A stretch of 64,000 nt of DNA from Rhodamnia argentea (GCF_020921035.1 NC_063150.1:3906001-3970000); one strand, 5' to 3'. Counted from the first letter of the stretch, positions 9,801-22,802 are shown. The notes: generated by a model not told the origin, from the sequence alone. Translations and numbers: made by a program.

Positions 9801-12800
9801 CATCGGTGTAAAAGAGCAGTATAAAATGTGACGCGATAAGAAAAGTCGAGATCTGAATGGCAGTACACCAGCATAGCAGAATAGTTCGAGTCAAAGGAAT
9901 CCATATAAGGGCAGGAAGTAGAATTGAGATATTGTTGAAGAGGTAACCTAAGGGCAGGAAGTAGAATCGAGATATTGTTAAAGAGGTAAGAAGCTGTCGA
10001 TCTATCAGCCCATGAATTGCCAAACGAATAATTTCTCAATCATTTAAAGCACACGAATCTTTCTTTTCTTATGAAGTGTGGTTTATGCTGCAGGATTGAA
10101 GAGATTCATGCTGGTAGACAAATATAGCAGTAACCAATGGCATCGATTCTCACAGATTCTGCAATATGATAACTTTCGAGGGACCAAATCTGCTAATGCA
10201 TAAAAAATATGGAGGGTAAGGCCAAAAACTCCATATCCGAAGATGATTCTAAATGCCAAAAAACAGCCACCCTCTATGAGAAGCATAGCTTGATGGCACT
10301 ATTGCAATAAATAGCACTTCTCAAGCTCAATGTGATGGAAAGTTATATTTCCACACCTTCCGTTTAAGCCCGCCCTAGCCCAAACAGACGGTGATTGATT
10401 GTCATTGTGAGCTCACTTTATCGTCTCACTGAATAAATACTGGGGCAAATGTGGGACAATTAAAATGACTTCTGCTAAATATGAAGTAAGTAGCTTCATT
10501 ACATATATCTTTCCCAGAGGGCAAGTACTCCCACGAGACAGAAATAGTGCGGTGAGGTGGTTGCTTTATGCTGGCAAACTAGATTCAGCATTTGACTGGT
10601 CAAAGAAAAGCTCGCTGCGTATTTCATAATGTCATTTGAGATGCGAATACACAGTCCAGCAGATAATAATCATCCACAATATTGCTAAAAGGGATAGGAA
10701 CCTGCAGTTAAAGCTTTTGCTTCACTCATACACTTAGCTGACAATGCAAGTGAGGAAAGTGAAACATCAGGGTAGGCCCGCTGACTAACATTAGGAAATA
10801 CTTTTGCTTCCAGTGAAATTTCCTGGATAACAACTTCCAGATCATTTCGGCAAAACTGTTTATCATTTAACAAAGTTAAGCGACCTTACAGCTGATTAGT
10901 CAAGACAATTTTGAAATTCGTTCTTTGTTCAGTCGCTCCTATTCATCTTTTTGTCGGTATTGCAACTCTTGGTTGTCATGTACTAACAAACTCTTTGCAA
11001 TAACAAGAGATGCGCCTTTAAACAACTTAGATAAAGAATCTACCTCCAGTTCTCCAAAGTAAAATATAAGTTAAACGGTTCATTCTCCAGATTTGATCTC
11101 AACCTCAATCTTTCAGTCTTAACTCTCAGTCAATTCGTTCCAATGGGTTTGTCTCTCATACTGCAAATACAGGTGCCTTTTGTCCCTCTCCAACTCCAGT
11201 CCAAGTGACAGCCTTTCTCAAGGATCAAAGTTCTCAGTAAATTAATGATCACTTTGACAAAACACATACTTGATGATGAATGAATATCCGACAACAATTT
11301 ACATTTGAAGAAACCATGACAGACATTACTCATGGAATCTTTTAGAAAGACTAAAAAGCAACGTATTTTCCCACTAGTCCTAATTTTTATAATCTTAGAA
11401 CAATAATCATGTATGTGCCCATGAAGCTGCGAACAACACAGAGATCATAAATGCATGCTTTTGTCTCAAATAACCTGCAGAAAGCATATCTTCGGCTAAC
11501 AGATATTTCCCATTGCATTATCGACTACCATGATTCCAAAACACTGCACTGAGAAAATCCACAAGCACAAATACCTAATCCATTTATTTGTCTTTGCTGA
11601 TGATATCTTTACGATAAGATTCGAGGTTTACCTTCAAAACCCTCAGTTCCACCTTTGCAATTTCACGCCCATTCATATAAACCTTCGTATTCCCATTGCT
11701 TGCATTTACCCGCAGCTTGCCCCCGACGTTAAGTTTGGAACTTATTATCCGATCAGGTTTCTCTCCTTCCTGAGAAACAAACATTAAAACATCAGGAAAC
11801 TAAAATAATCAAGCAATAAAATCAGGACCTCAAAAGAAATGTTACTATCAGTTGTTCATCAACGATTTGCTTTCTTTTACCTTTCCCCATAACCCAGAAT
11901 CCTTATCATACCAATACTTCCCAGGCTTCAACTTCTGCGGCGGAATCGGACACCCAAGAATCTCGGCCAATTCCTCCTGCCTCAACTGCCTCCCATTCAC
12001 CACAAGCTGCTCTGGCCGCAACTGGTTCGCTGCGCACTCTCTTTCTGCCCTCATTATCTGCCCGACCTCCAATGGACTACACACCCGCGCCAAAATCCTT
12101 GAACACTTCCCCAAACCTGACCGCTTAGCTTCATCAATTGGCTCTCCAATGCAACTCACACACTTCCTACCTTCAGGCATTGATCCCATCGCCTTCAAAA
12201 GGCAATTTCCGCAATACCTCGCGTTGCAAACCAAGCACACCTCCCTCTCCTTCAATCTGTTCCCCTTCCCACACCTACTGCACAGGCCTCGCTTCTGTGG
12301 CGTCTTCTTCGCGACAGCCGGTGACTCGGTGGCAGCAGTCGACACTGGAGAGGAAGACGAATTGTGCGCTTCCTCCTCATCTTCCTCCGAGTACTCGGAG
12401 TCCCTTGGCGTAGTGAACGTGACCACTGCAGCTCGCCTCGGCTCCGCATTCTCGCCTCCCACCTCGCCGTTATTCGTATCTAGGGCACACAAGTCCGCGC
12501 TGAACAAGCTCTCGCTCTTGCCCTCAACCTCATTCTCCACTTCCAGCTGAGCTTTCGAGACGGAGGACGCTCGTTGACTCTCCACTGGCGAGTCCTTGAA
12601 GGGGACGCCATTCCTCGTGCGGTTGAATCGGGGGATCTTCGCAGCGATCGGGGCGGCAACGGGGATCGCTGACAGATCGGCGAGGGGAGGGGATCGGACG
12701 GAGACGGGCTCGGCGATCTCGACGGGATCGACGCGGGGCACGTCGTAGAGCACCGGAGGGCCCTCGTACTCGACGGCGATGGAGTAGTCGAGGTGGTCCT

Positions 12801-12888
12801 CGTCGGGGAGGGGGGCGCCAGCGGGGAGCATTTTGCGGAGGACTTGCTCCCAGGCGGTCCCGCGCTCGTCCTCGAGGTCTGAGGCCAT
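6825..12888 (-). CDS. XLG3: Extra-large GTP-binding protein 3 (XLG3)
   Basis: Plant-specific extra-large G-alpha protein of 870 residues, which partners G-beta-gamma at the plasma membrane and also acts in the nucleus in immunity, root growth and stress signalling. Coding exons: 12888-11881, 11769-11632, 9720-9616, 9505-9320, 8872-8695, 8526-8282, 7671-7502, 7407-6825; all junctions are GT-AG and in frame. An N-terminal region carries an acidic/Ser stretch (about 163-190) and a Cys-rich segment (203-246, CSRCGKGN then [12 protein letters not shown] and CVSC) typical of XLGs. The C-terminal half is a G-alpha domain: the P-loop reads GLEGSGTST (467-475) and the NKxD motif NKYD is at 754-757. 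The G3 DxGGQ motif is not conserved (the equivalent stretch reads [19 protein letters not shown]), which is known for XLGs and argues for slow or atypical GTP hydrolysis. XLG3 fits best by length and N-terminus; XLG1 is the alternative. Confidence 0.95.
7734..7840. repeat. Tandem duplication in XLG3 intron
   Basis: Two adjacent diverged copies (7734-7789, 7790-7840) starting GTTAAGAGCATAAACT and ending near GCATACTA. They lie in the intron upstream of XLG3 exon 7. Confidence 0.85.
9906..9991. repeat. 2 x 43-bp tandem repeat in XLG3 intron 2
   Basis: Two adjacent 43-bp units (9906-9948, 9949-9991) starting TAAGGGCAGGAAGTAGAAT, with a few differences. They lie within the 1.9-kb second intron of XLG3, in which I find no further exon. 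Confidence 0.92.
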
Positions 12889-13033
12889 GCGCGTTGAGGA
12901 TGGAAGTGGGTTTTCTTTCTTATTTTCAGTTTGGTTTTCTCGCGAGAGTGAAGGGAGGAAGGAGGAGATGATGAAGAAGAAGAAGATGGCGTTGAAAGTT
13001 GAAGCTGGAGGAGAGAGAGTCAGAGAGATGGAA

Positions 13034-13081
13034 GAGAGAGAGAGAGATATACAGTTGCTGAGGAGAGAGAGAGAGAGAGAC
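13034..13081. repeat. Interrupted (GA)n tracts in the XLG3 leader
   Basis: Two GA runs separated by a short spacer, about 150-190 bp upstream of the XLG3 ATG. On the XLG3 sense strand they read CT, a common feature of plant leaders and core promoters. Confidence 0.8.
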
Positions 13082-13479
13082 AGTAAACAGAGCTGACTAA
13101 CGGCGGAGAGTGAAGTTGACTCTGACTCCGTTAGATACGGTAACGGCCGTCGAAGTTGAAACTGTCGTTGCGGCGGGCGGGGCTGCTAGGCTCCGGTGGG
13201 AGACCGAAGAACTACGTGGACCGGCGGTGCTCTTAGTCTTGTCCCTAATTTTTCACGAATACAAAAAGGTGCTGAGTACATCAACGGGAAGGGTGACGAA
13301 TGGGCCGGCCTGGCACGGCATGAGCGGCCGCGCTTCGGCACTCTAGCATGTCGAGTTGACCCAACGTAATGTATTGGGTGAGTCCAACATAGCCCATACA
13401 CTGTCAACTTGCCGCCCCTATCTATAGTACATATGCTTAAGTGCATAACTAAAATGTACCATGTACTTTAACCATACAA

Positions 13480-13870
13480 GTGTGTAGTTGAGCGAGGTCA
13501 CGTCACAGTATCAATCTCGAGCTCGACCGGACTAGCATGCTCTTCGCTTAAATCTTGATTTACTTCAAGTACATAAAATAGGCTCGAATAGAACTTCCAA
13601 CTGCTCGAGCTCAACTCAAGTTTGACTCGATTATAACAAGATCATACATACATGAACTCGAGCTCGTGCAAAAAGTTCGCAATCATGGAGGAAAAGTTTG
13701 TAATCATGGAAGAAATAATAGTAATTCGATTAAACTCGCGAGCTTGTCGAGTTTTTAGTATTAGCGAGCTCGAACTTGACTCCAAAACTAGGCGACCTGA
13801 CTTCGAGCAATTCCTGAAACGAGGCCGACCTACTCGAAAAGTAGCCCGACTCGAATTACAGGCAAGGATC
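13480..13870. repeat. CTCGAGCTC-phrase repeat
   Basis: Several inexact recurrences of CTCGAGCTC, GAGCTCGAAC and GACTCGA within about 390 bp. This kind of pattern is frequent in decayed plant interspersed repeats. I cannot define ends or target duplications. Confidence 0.4.
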
Positions 13871-14663
13871 GGTGACCCGTAAATATCGATTATTTTCTCC
13901 GCCCTTTTGATTGTCCCTATACGGTTGAAGTTCAGGACGAAAATCATACGAAGGCCACATGGCACGGGGGCATGCTCTACTGTCATCTGGTGCGTGGAAA
14001 TCTAACTCGGACCCCACCCGTTCGGATCCTTTCTTCTCCCCATTCGCTAGATACAAACCCGACGGGAAACGCGAATTTCCACCCCGACCTATCGTCGAAT
14101 GCGGGCACGGCAACGAACGCACGTTTCATCACGAAAACGACGGAACTAAGCCCGACATCGTTGTAAAATCGGACATTACGACCCGAACACGGAACACGCC
14201 GCATCCAGCCAAATTTCATGTCAAGTTGCGAAGCCACCCACGAGTTCCTCTCTGCGGATTTTGTGAACGCGAACAAAGCGAGCACCGCAAAAGACCGAGA
14301 AATCTCCAGAAGCGTGCGTGGTCCGGACCGTTCCCACGTACGCAAGCGGAAAGGAAAGATCTCTCGCCCGCGCCTAAATTACCCGCATGCCCCTCCCGTC
14401 CAGACATCGAATTTCATCTTTTCTCCGTTTCATAGACTGCGTACGAGGACGGTGATGCTTTTTTCTCAATTACACTCATTTTCAAGCTTTTATTATTTTA
14501 CCGCAATTTAATACCATGCGTCTTCAAGGTCATGTTTTCAAATATTAGCAATTTTCAAAAATTAATGAAATATTCTTTCCACGCTATCGATCATTAAGCT
14601 AAAAATTAAACACAATTCCGATTCCATGCTGGTAGTATGGCTACGATATCTGAATGACTAAAA

Positions 14664-15201
14664 GGAAAAATTACAAAAAATTCATAAATATCTTGCAATT
14701 ATGTCAATTCAATCATAATTTTTTTTTATTTTGCCAATTGATTCCCACACATTTTGCATTTATGCCAATTCAGCCTATCCAACTAATTTTGGGAGGAAAT
14801 AGTTAACATGAATGTCGGTCGTCTCATATGATGCGATCGGCACCGATGTGGACAATTTTTTCAATAATATCCTCATTATTTTTTGAATTTTTGTAGTTTT
14901 TTTCCTTTTATAGTTTTTTTCATTCTCTTTTTTTTTTTTTTAACAAAGGGTTAGCTAGGGTCGCTAGCCGACCGACCCACGTTGGCCACAATTTGCCAAA
15001 ATATTATTGAAACAATGTCAATGTCAACACCAGTCGAGTCACTAAGAACTCTAGCATCCATGTCAGCGATTTTCATTCAAAATTGATTGGATGGACTGAA
15101 TCGACACAAATAAAAAAGATTTAGATCTTAATTGAAAAAAGAAAAAGAAATTTAGGGTAGAATTAACACAATAAATTTAAGATTTTTTTTTGTAATTTTT
15201 C
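14664..15201. mobile_element. Long-TIR non-autonomous element, copy 2
   Basis: The left end reads GGAAAAATTACAAAAAA and the right end is its complement, TTTTTTTTGTAATTTTTC. Inside are the family phrases: a cross between ATTCAATCATAA, GATCGGCACCGATGTGGAC and, inverted, CATGTCAGCGATTTTC. It is 538 bp. I see no clear target duplication, so it is older or has damaged flanks. Confidence 0.5.
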
Positions 15202-15755
15202 AGATCAACATGTTGGAACTAATCTTTCCTTTAGCCAATTTATACATCCACCACTGTCTATCGATTAGCAATTACTTTTTAATCAACTCACTATCTTCTC
15301 CATAGGAATTACTTAGTTACAAGATGAAATTAAAAAAAAAAAAATTTGGAGAGGAAGGCACTTTGGTAATTAAACGGAAACCCAAGGGCACGGACCGGCA
15401 ATCTGGCAACGCGGATCGCCGTTCACATGCACAAAACACTATACGAAGCATTCTGATTGGCCCACGGATACACTAATAAGACGCCCTCGTCGCCCGAGCC
15501 TCGCCACATTCGCAATCTCTCGAAGCCGCGCTCGCTCTCCTCACCAACTTCCCGCGCGTCGACAGCACTCGCGAGGGTTTATCCTGCCGCACGAATCCGG
15601 TTTCGTCTCTGCGCTCGATTGTTTCTCGAGGTGCGATCGATCGCTCCCGTCACGGGGGAAGCGGTAGTCGATGCTTATCGCTCCGCTGGGAGCTTGATTT
15701 TCGTTTTGATTGAGTTTTTTATTAGATCTCTCTCGGGTTTTCGCAGGAGCTGAAC

Positions 15756-17904
15756 ATGGAATTGGCCGCAGCAGCAGCCTTTCAGCCGCCGATCGGCACG
15801 TCGAGGCGCTCGTCGTGCATGTGTAGATCGGGTGTTTTGAAGGCCGATGGACCTAACTTTGTGCGTTTTGGCACCGGATTGCCTGCCTCGTCGAAGGTTA
15901 TCTTTTGCCTCGCGATTTCGGTCGAATTCATTTGAACCCGGTTGATGGATATGGCTTACTTCGAATAACCCGAGTGTAATTCTGAGAGTTCTGCTGGTCG
16001 CATGAGATGTCCAGATTTTTCATTCTGTGATTGTGGTTTCTTCATGAACTTTTTTCCAACAGGTCAAATGCTTTGATAGTGTCTTTCGGTCCCTGTTCCC
16101 TTGTGTTCTCTTTTAGCGACAGCCACACATGTTTTTTAGCTGGAGTTTGTGGAGCAGAGTCTTACATATGACGAAAAAATCGGTAAAATGGGTGCTGGAG
16201 GAACATTTCTTGGTGAAAGCTCAGGGCCTGTTTCGTTGAAATGTCATATTCAAGCTTTTGAATGTCATTGCTTCTATCCTGCAATATACTTATCAAGCGT
16301 CTCTGGGAAACTTCAAGTATATATTTGTCTATGTAGTGCCAAATGGAATTGATTGTTCATGATTTGTATTGGACTTGTGGATGGAGCTTTGTCAAGATTG
16401 TTACATCAGGTTTCTGGTTTCTCTACTGGCGTCTTATTCCTTCTTTAAGTTAGTGGGATGTTTAACTCACATATTGTGAATCCCGACAAGTCCAGTTGCT
16501 TCAGAATCAGCTGGAAAGAGCCAACGTTACAAAAATGATATTATTCTTTTAAGTTCATTGTGTGATCGTGTTTTCCTTTTGCAAATTCATGTTGCCTGAA
16601 CATTTATTGTGGTGATTTGCGATGTATTGGTATTTTGACTTGTTCATTTCGTTGATCAATTGATGTATGGCAGCAGCGTTACACTTCAAGTCTTAGCTCA
16701 AGGGCAGGCCATCGGAGAGTGGCCGTGGGAAGCAGGAGATGCGTGGTTGTTAGAGCTTCGGCTTCTTTTGAATCAGCGGGTTCTAGTGCTCCTATTGCAC
16801 CACTTAAGCTGGAATCACCCATTGGGCAGTTTCTATCAGAGATCTTAGCGAGCCATCCACATCTTGTGCCTGCTGCAGTTGAGCAGCAGCTTGAACAGCT
16901 CCAAACCGACCGCGATGCTGAGATAAAAAAGGAAGAACCTTCTGCTTCTGGTACAGAGCTGGTTTTGTACAGGTTAGAAGAATATCACTCGGTGTAATCA
17001 GTTAAGGCATGAATAATCTTTCTAGATGCTAATAATTTGTAATTTATAATTTTTTTCATCCATCAGGAGAATTGCTGAGGTAAAGGCTAACGAAAGGAGA
17101 AAGGTTCTGGAAGAGATATTGTATGCATTGGTGGTGCAAAAATTCATGGATGCAAATGTATCCTTGATACCGTCCATAAATTCTCCTCCTTCAGACCCTT
17201 CAGGTCGAGTTGACGGTTGGCCTACTCAAGAAGAGATGCTTGAGCAGCTTCACTCTCCTGAAGCCTATGAAATGATCCAAAATCATCTGGCTCTCATTTT
17301 GGGAAACCGCATGGGTGATACTACTTCTGTTGCCCAGATAAGCAAACTCAGGGTTGGACAGGTCTATGCAGCTTCAGTGATGTATGGGTATTTCCTCAAT
17401 CGGGTTGACCAGAGATTTCAGCTTGAGAAAACAATGAAAGTTCTTCCTAGTGCGTCAGATGATAATGAGGTTAATAACATTCAGCAAGTTGTTGGAGAAG
17501 ACAGAAAGCCGAACACTGGAGATGATACTTTCCAGACAGTGCAGTCCCATCCTGGAGCTTCCTCGTGGCCTGGCAGCATGAGCCCCGGGGGTTTTGGTAA
17601 TGGATTAAAACCCTCCAGGTTGCGCACCTACGTGATGTCCTTTGATGGAGAGACACTTCAAAGATATGCAACGATCAGATCGAAAGAAGCTGTGAGCATC
17701 ATTGAGAAGCACACAGAGGCCTTGTTTGGAAGACCTGAGATTGTTATAACACCTGAGGGCACAGTAGATTCTTCGAGGGACGAGCTTATCAAGATCAGCT
17801 TTGGTGGTTTGAAGAGACTTGTCCTGGAAGCTGTAACTTTTGGTTCTTTCCTCTGGGATGTTGAGAGCTTTGTTGATTCCAGATATCATTTTGTGACAAA
17901 TTGA
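15756..17904 (+). CDS. UV-B-induced protein At3g17800-like, DUF760, plastid
   Basis: Three coding exons: 15756-15896, 16677-16972 and 17067-17904, giving 424 residues (an alternative acceptor 3 bp upstream would add one Gln). The first ~65 residues are rich in Ala, Ser and Arg with few acids, as expected for a chloroplast transit peptide. Two blocks match the DUF760 family: SPIGQFLSEILASHPHLVP in exon 2, and VLEAVTFGSFLWDVESFV at the C-terminus. A YALVVQKFM block follows the second intron. The family is plastid-located, and members are induced by UV-B; the biochemical role is not known. The start was chosen because it is the first ATG that gives a transit peptide in frame with exon 2; the large 17119 frame alone would miss two exons. 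Confidence 0.9.
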
Positions 17905-20234
17905 AGCATGTTTGCTGGGGAAATCCGATGACATTGCACAACTGGCTATCTTGGACAATAGAGTGTAACACGCCGGTGATAGAGCTGGCTATAGCTTCTG
18001 CTACTTGTCTGTACATATGCATGGGATTGCTCTTGCTAAGGATTGAAGAAAGTCAAATTTGGTACTAATGCAATTACTCATCCGGTTACCTTTTTGGAAA
18101 CTACCTTCTCCTTTGACCCTCGAATATGTTATATGAAATAAATGGTATTCATACATTTGAAGTTGATCAATTATCTGCTGGTGATTGAGAAGCCAAAGAA
18201 CTTCAAAGTCCAGAGGGAAAAATCAATGTCTACTTTAGAAGGAGGAAACACTTGTACAATTGGTATGACTGTGTTGTTGAAACAAACTTGCTGAGTACTA
18301 ATTAACCAGCAATATCTCAACAGGTGTGTTCTGTTTATCTATATATTTAGTATAGCATTGAGGTGAGACGCCATGAGTTGGAGTATGTTTAAGGCCAAAG
18401 CAGAGATAAGTTGCACAGAAGCCTCCAAACATGGTACTTTCTTTTTTTTTTTTTGGTCGAACCAAGCATGGTACTTGAAGGATATGTAAAATTCATTGTC
18501 CACTTCAACTTCAGCAAAAAATGGTATCTACCCCCTTGTTTTTTTGTCACTGTTTACTAATGACAGAGAGATTCTGCCAACGTTCAGTGACTGCTTGTTG
18601 ACATTCAATTGCATTTTCATGAGTGATGCATGGAGATCATATCTTGAACTTTCCTGCTAGATTGATCGCTAGCTACTTTGTTATGTGTCTGCTATCTCAT
18701 GCTGATAGAAACTCTTTCGCCGAGTTGGATAATTGTAAGAGCCAAGAGGATTTTTTTATGTCTCTTGATATTTCATATTTGTGAAATGCCGCTTTATCTT
18801 GCTAGTTGTTTGAGATCATTAGTGTAAGGAGGTGGCTACTGGTTTCTGGCTTGCAGCTGTGTTTTGTGAGTGAGCGTGCTAAATTAGGTATTACTATGGA
18901 CCGAGAACATAGGTTTGGAAAAATTTAGATGATGTATCTTTGCTGAAAATGTTGGGAAACATTAATTTTAGGTCAGCTCGAGTAAGTTGAACTGATGTGA
19001 AGCCTTGTCCATCACAGTATCTTCACGTCACCCCTTCAGTTTATCAATGCTTTTGGACCTACTTCGCTTGATAGAAGTTGGACAACGCTGCATGCAAATA
19101 AGTCATGCGGGTGAATTAGTTGGATGATCTAGTTTAGCTATTCACTTCTCATAAACAATGGCTAACTGCCTGCTACGTTTTGTGCGGATGAAAGTGGGCT
19201 TTTTCATTTCTTCGCAGTGTGGATGTTTCATCTTCTTTTCTTATTCGTGAAAATGGCAATCATTTCAGTGGTGGTTGCTTACCAAATCGACACCGAAGGT
19301 TCAAAGGTTGGTTAGTCCCGAATGAGTGTGAATGTCGGCGTCGTGCTTGTTGATCTCACTGAAGTTTCTGCTAGTGGCGAATATGGTCGGTAGTTTCAAG
19401 CGGCGAATACGGCTTTACTTTCAAGCTGCCTATTTTGCCGGATGCAATGGTGAAAATTGCATCTGACGCACCTTTTAAAGGTCTATGCCTTGGCTACTCT
19501 GAGAAATAGAAAGAACAAAGAACAGGAAGCCTCGAATGCAACTTGACATCGATTGTGAGCTCCTACCCCAGAAAGCTAAGCAGATTGTATTGCTGAAGCT
19601 TGGCCCGACGATCTCCGAATGAAACCGATACACAGACACAAGCCTACTTTTGCACTTGCCGCAGCGTGAACTTTGAATCCCCTTAATGCCTGTTCTCCTT
19701 TTTCGTTAATGTTGGTCCCTGGAAATGACAATCTTTACCAAACCGCTTACAATGGAGCAAAACACAGCCGTTGGCTCTTGCATTAAGACGACGGCGCAAC
19801 GAACTGCACAGAGCATGCAAAAAGCCAAGCTTGCCAGTCACTGTATGGGTTCAAGTAAATGGTATCTGTCTCTGTCTCTGTCTCTCTCTCTCGTTGTTGA
19901 ATTTCGTGGAAATTTCCTTTTGTTGCATTCGGACTGTACGCTGTTTTGTATTGTAATTGCCTCCATGCCCGTAGGCTGTTAAGTGAATTTCGGTTTATGT
20001 TATTCATGTCAGCCTTCACCACTGTACAAAATCAAGGGAATGGCCGAACCCCTTGCCACCCTCAATCCTAACGACTGACCGGTCTCCAACTACAATGCTA
20101 ATTGCTAGCTCATATGCTTCGCTATGGGAGCTGCTAAACAAATTGCCCCCCTCAATTCCTTCAGATTTCATCGATCTTGCCATTGTTTCCTGCAATGGAT
20201 GATTGATCCCTCTCCCTGCTCAAATGGGTTATCT
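17905..20234. other. Intergenic, convergent 3' flanks, no gene seen
   Basis: Lies between the 3' ends of the DUF760 gene (plus) and the acid phosphatase (minus). Both 3' UTRs must fall here. The sequence is AT-rich with short poly-T and CT runs (for example 19867-19893). I find no conserved frame, although the length would allow an unannotated non-coding transcript. Confidence 0.55.
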
Positions 20235-22093
20235 CTAGATGGCAGAGTGAAGCTGCTTCGACACGTTCCATGTGTATAAGGCCTCGCCGAAGACATCGTA
20301 GAAGACGATCTCCGCGTTGGACCGAGTCAAGCGCACTGACATGAACCCTTGCCCATCGTAGAAGAAGCTCACGTTGCCTCTGTTAGTCTGTTTGATATCG
20401 CCCCTCCATGCTTTCGACCCTGCTCCGCTCGTTAGGAATTGTATTGGGCTGCACAAAGAAAAGAGAAATGCACCATCAGCCACTTAGTAAATTAGGATAC
20501 CAATTTGCTGTGCACATCTCTGCACAGGGAATTTGTCTGTATGGTAATTACCTTTCGGAGTCCCTGATGTGTTCGAGGCAATGGTCGTGCCCGTTCATGT
20601 AGAAGTTGACCGTGTTCGCCTGAAATTCAGGAACAAATTTGAAGCTTTTAGATCGAGTTTAAGCAGCAGAAAACCCTTCTATTGCTTGATTAGCAAAAAG
20701 ATATAGCAGTTTTGGAACTTTGATTTACCCGAAGAATCGGGAGGAGATGCTTGATGAGCTCTTTAGTATCACCATGATGACTTATGCTTCGGATAGCATG
20801 GTGGCCAACGACGATCTTCCACTGAGCGGTTGATGCCTTCAGCGCGGATTCCACATCCTACACAAAAGGTTTGAACCGAGGCTCAGACATGCCGCATATG
20901 TCCAAGAGCACTGGCTTAGCTATCAAATGAGCATTGAATAAATTGATTACATGATCTTGATGAAGCTCGTCTTAATCGATTACCTTAAGTAGGTTGGCGA
21001 TGTAGGTCCTGCGTGTTTTAATGCCGCGCCAATCGTAGGTATGTCCCTCTGAATCGGTGAAGTAGGATAGGACAAACGGGGTGGTGTCCAAGAAGAAGAT
21101 CTCAACCAATTCTGAGGAGAATCAAAAGAAGAAAATCATCAAGGTCTTTAATTCATGAACGTGTTCATCAGATAACCAAATCCAAGCCGAAGCTAGGTGA
21201 TGTTGGCAACCGAAAAAACGTTGCAAGGACGTAAGATCAACCTGCATTGACAATGAAAGATCTCAAACAGAGCCATCTCGTATCAATTCGTCTCAGGACA
21301 GGGCTCAACTGTGCCTCTACATCTCCCCTGTAATCATGGTTGCCCAGAACTGCAAGAGGAAAACCCAGAAAACCAAAAAGTTCACAAAAGAATTGATTCA
21401 GACTAAATTACCCATCTTGATAGAGAGGTGGTGAATGGTGATACTAACCACTGTACCACTGTTTTTGCAAGCTTTTGGCAGTGTAGATGTTGGTGAAAGA
21501 CTCTTCAAAGGCAGGGTCAAGTTCACCAGTTAAGCCATTATCATAGAAATTGTCTCCTGTTGATACCACAAAGTCTATGTCAAGCTCCTCCCCAATTCTC
21601 CCCATCTGCACCAAAACATAAAACAACACGAAAAACGTAAATTTTAATATATGGTATTTTAATGAAATGACCCGTCATTAGGCTATAATCCCACTTTGCC
21701 AAAAAGAAAAAAAAAAGGAAAAGAAAACAGCTGTGCTTGGTCCTCCAAAGTCAGAGATATCACGTGATTGTGGGGGTGCAACTACCTGCAAATTTAGTGG
21801 GTCACGAGAAGAAACACGAGTTTGCAATTATCGATGCTAGGTTTGAATAGTAGGTTCTTCATTATGTCAGGTAGAGAGAGAGACAGAGGGAGAGGGGAGG
21901 AACTATCTTCCATTGGCAAAAAAAAAAGGCTAAAAATGGGGGAAAAAAGAGAGGCTATGATGATCTTGGCATAAACCCAGAAGCCATTTTCTTGACAACT
22001 CCAGAAAAAATCGAACCTTTTCTTGTTTCGATAGGAAATCAGAAGGTAAAGACACAAACCTTCATCATTTGAACAAAGGAACAAATGAGGGGG

Positions 22094-22132
<39 letters not shown>

Positions 22133-22341
22133 GGTTTTATTACCTGGAGAGCAACTTGAGACTGGTTGAAATCACCACGCCGGCCCCAGTCACCCACCAC
22201 CAAGAAGCTGAGCGACCCGTCGGGCTTAACGGGTTGCTCGAATCTCTGCAGCTCTGCATGAACCGAGACCAACGCCAACACGAGCACAAGCCCCGCACCA
22301 ACCACAAGAGCCATGGCTCTGCTGCACAAATCTCCTCCCAT
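20235..22341 (-). CDS. PAP17: Small purple acid phosphatase, PAP17/PAP3/PAP8 type
   Basis: Seven coding exons: 22341-22144, 21605-21449, 21349-21242, 21111-20984, 20857-20729, 20619-20552, 20448-20235, giving 333 residues; Arabidopsis PAP17 is about the same size. It is a binuclear metal phosphatase that releases phosphate from organic esters, secreted or vacuolar. All five metal-binding blocks are present: GDWG (50-53), GDNFY (83-87), GNHD (121-124), VVGHH (213-217) and GHDH (250-253). Residues 1-29 form a signal peptide (basic start, then a long Leu/Val/Ala run, then SVHA). Two in-frame Met codons, residues 1 and 10, could both start a working signal peptide; I chose the first. A (GA)n tract lies in intron 1. 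Phosphate starvation is the usual regulator of this clade; see the P1BS-like sites at 23534. Confidence 0.94.
22096..22130. repeat. (GA)n in PAP intron 1
   Basis: About 17 GA units, 14 bp inside the first intron of the acid phosphatase near its donor site (donor at 22143). It reads as CT on the gene's sense strand. Confidence 0.93.
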
Positions 22342-22481
22342 GGCTCTCTCTCTCTCTCTCTCTCTCTGAATATGAAAGGAAGGAAAAAGCTCAGAACAAA
22401 GAAGAGGATGAAGAATAAGGAGATCCAACAACGTTGAATATAGATAGTGCTCCTCTCTCTCTCTCGATAATGGTGATGGAC

Positions 22482-22512
<31 letters not shown>

Positions 22513-22550
22513 GCGGTTTTTATTTCGACATTAAGGAAAGTGAGTGTGCC

Positions 22551-22558
22551 CTTTTATA
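22551..22558 (-). promoter_or_regulatory. TATA box of the acid phosphatase gene
   Basis: The minus strand reads CTATAAAAGGGC, about 210 bp upstream of the PAP ATG. A poly-A/T run and CT runs follow in the predicted leader. Confidence 0.55.
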
Positions 22559-22802
22559 GAACAAAAAAGCTGGCCACGTATATTGTGGGGGAATAAATCC
22601 GAGTCATGTGTGGAAGATAACTCGAAACCATCGTTAACCAGTGACTTCTGTTTGCCCGAAAATAAATAGAACTAATAATAAATCATGACATCCGTTCAAG
22701 ATCGAGCCGCCAATCATGTTTTGCCACGTCTTTGCCATGGCAACCACTCTTTGGCTATCATAAAATTCATTATTCATCGCGGAAGTAAGGGCAAACACGG
22801 AT

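Larger units (their letters stand above)
12889..15755. other. Divergent intergenic region between XLG3 and the DUF760 gene
   Basis: Holds the promoters and leaders of the two divergent genes. The XLG3 leader is purine-rich on the plus strand, with GA tracts near 13030-13080. A block at 13480-13870 repeats CTCGAGCTC-like phrases. A GC-richer tract at 13950-14450 keeps open frames on both strands without recognisable protein similarity. A long-TIR element lies at 14664-15201. The DUF760 promoter follows it. Confidence 0.6.

Noticed and set aside
13959-14435. 158-codon plus-strand frame and a 120-codon minus frame over the same GC-richer tract
   Set aside because: Long frames on both strands reflect low stop density in GC-rich DNA. 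Residue content is Arg/Pro/His-rich and matches no family.
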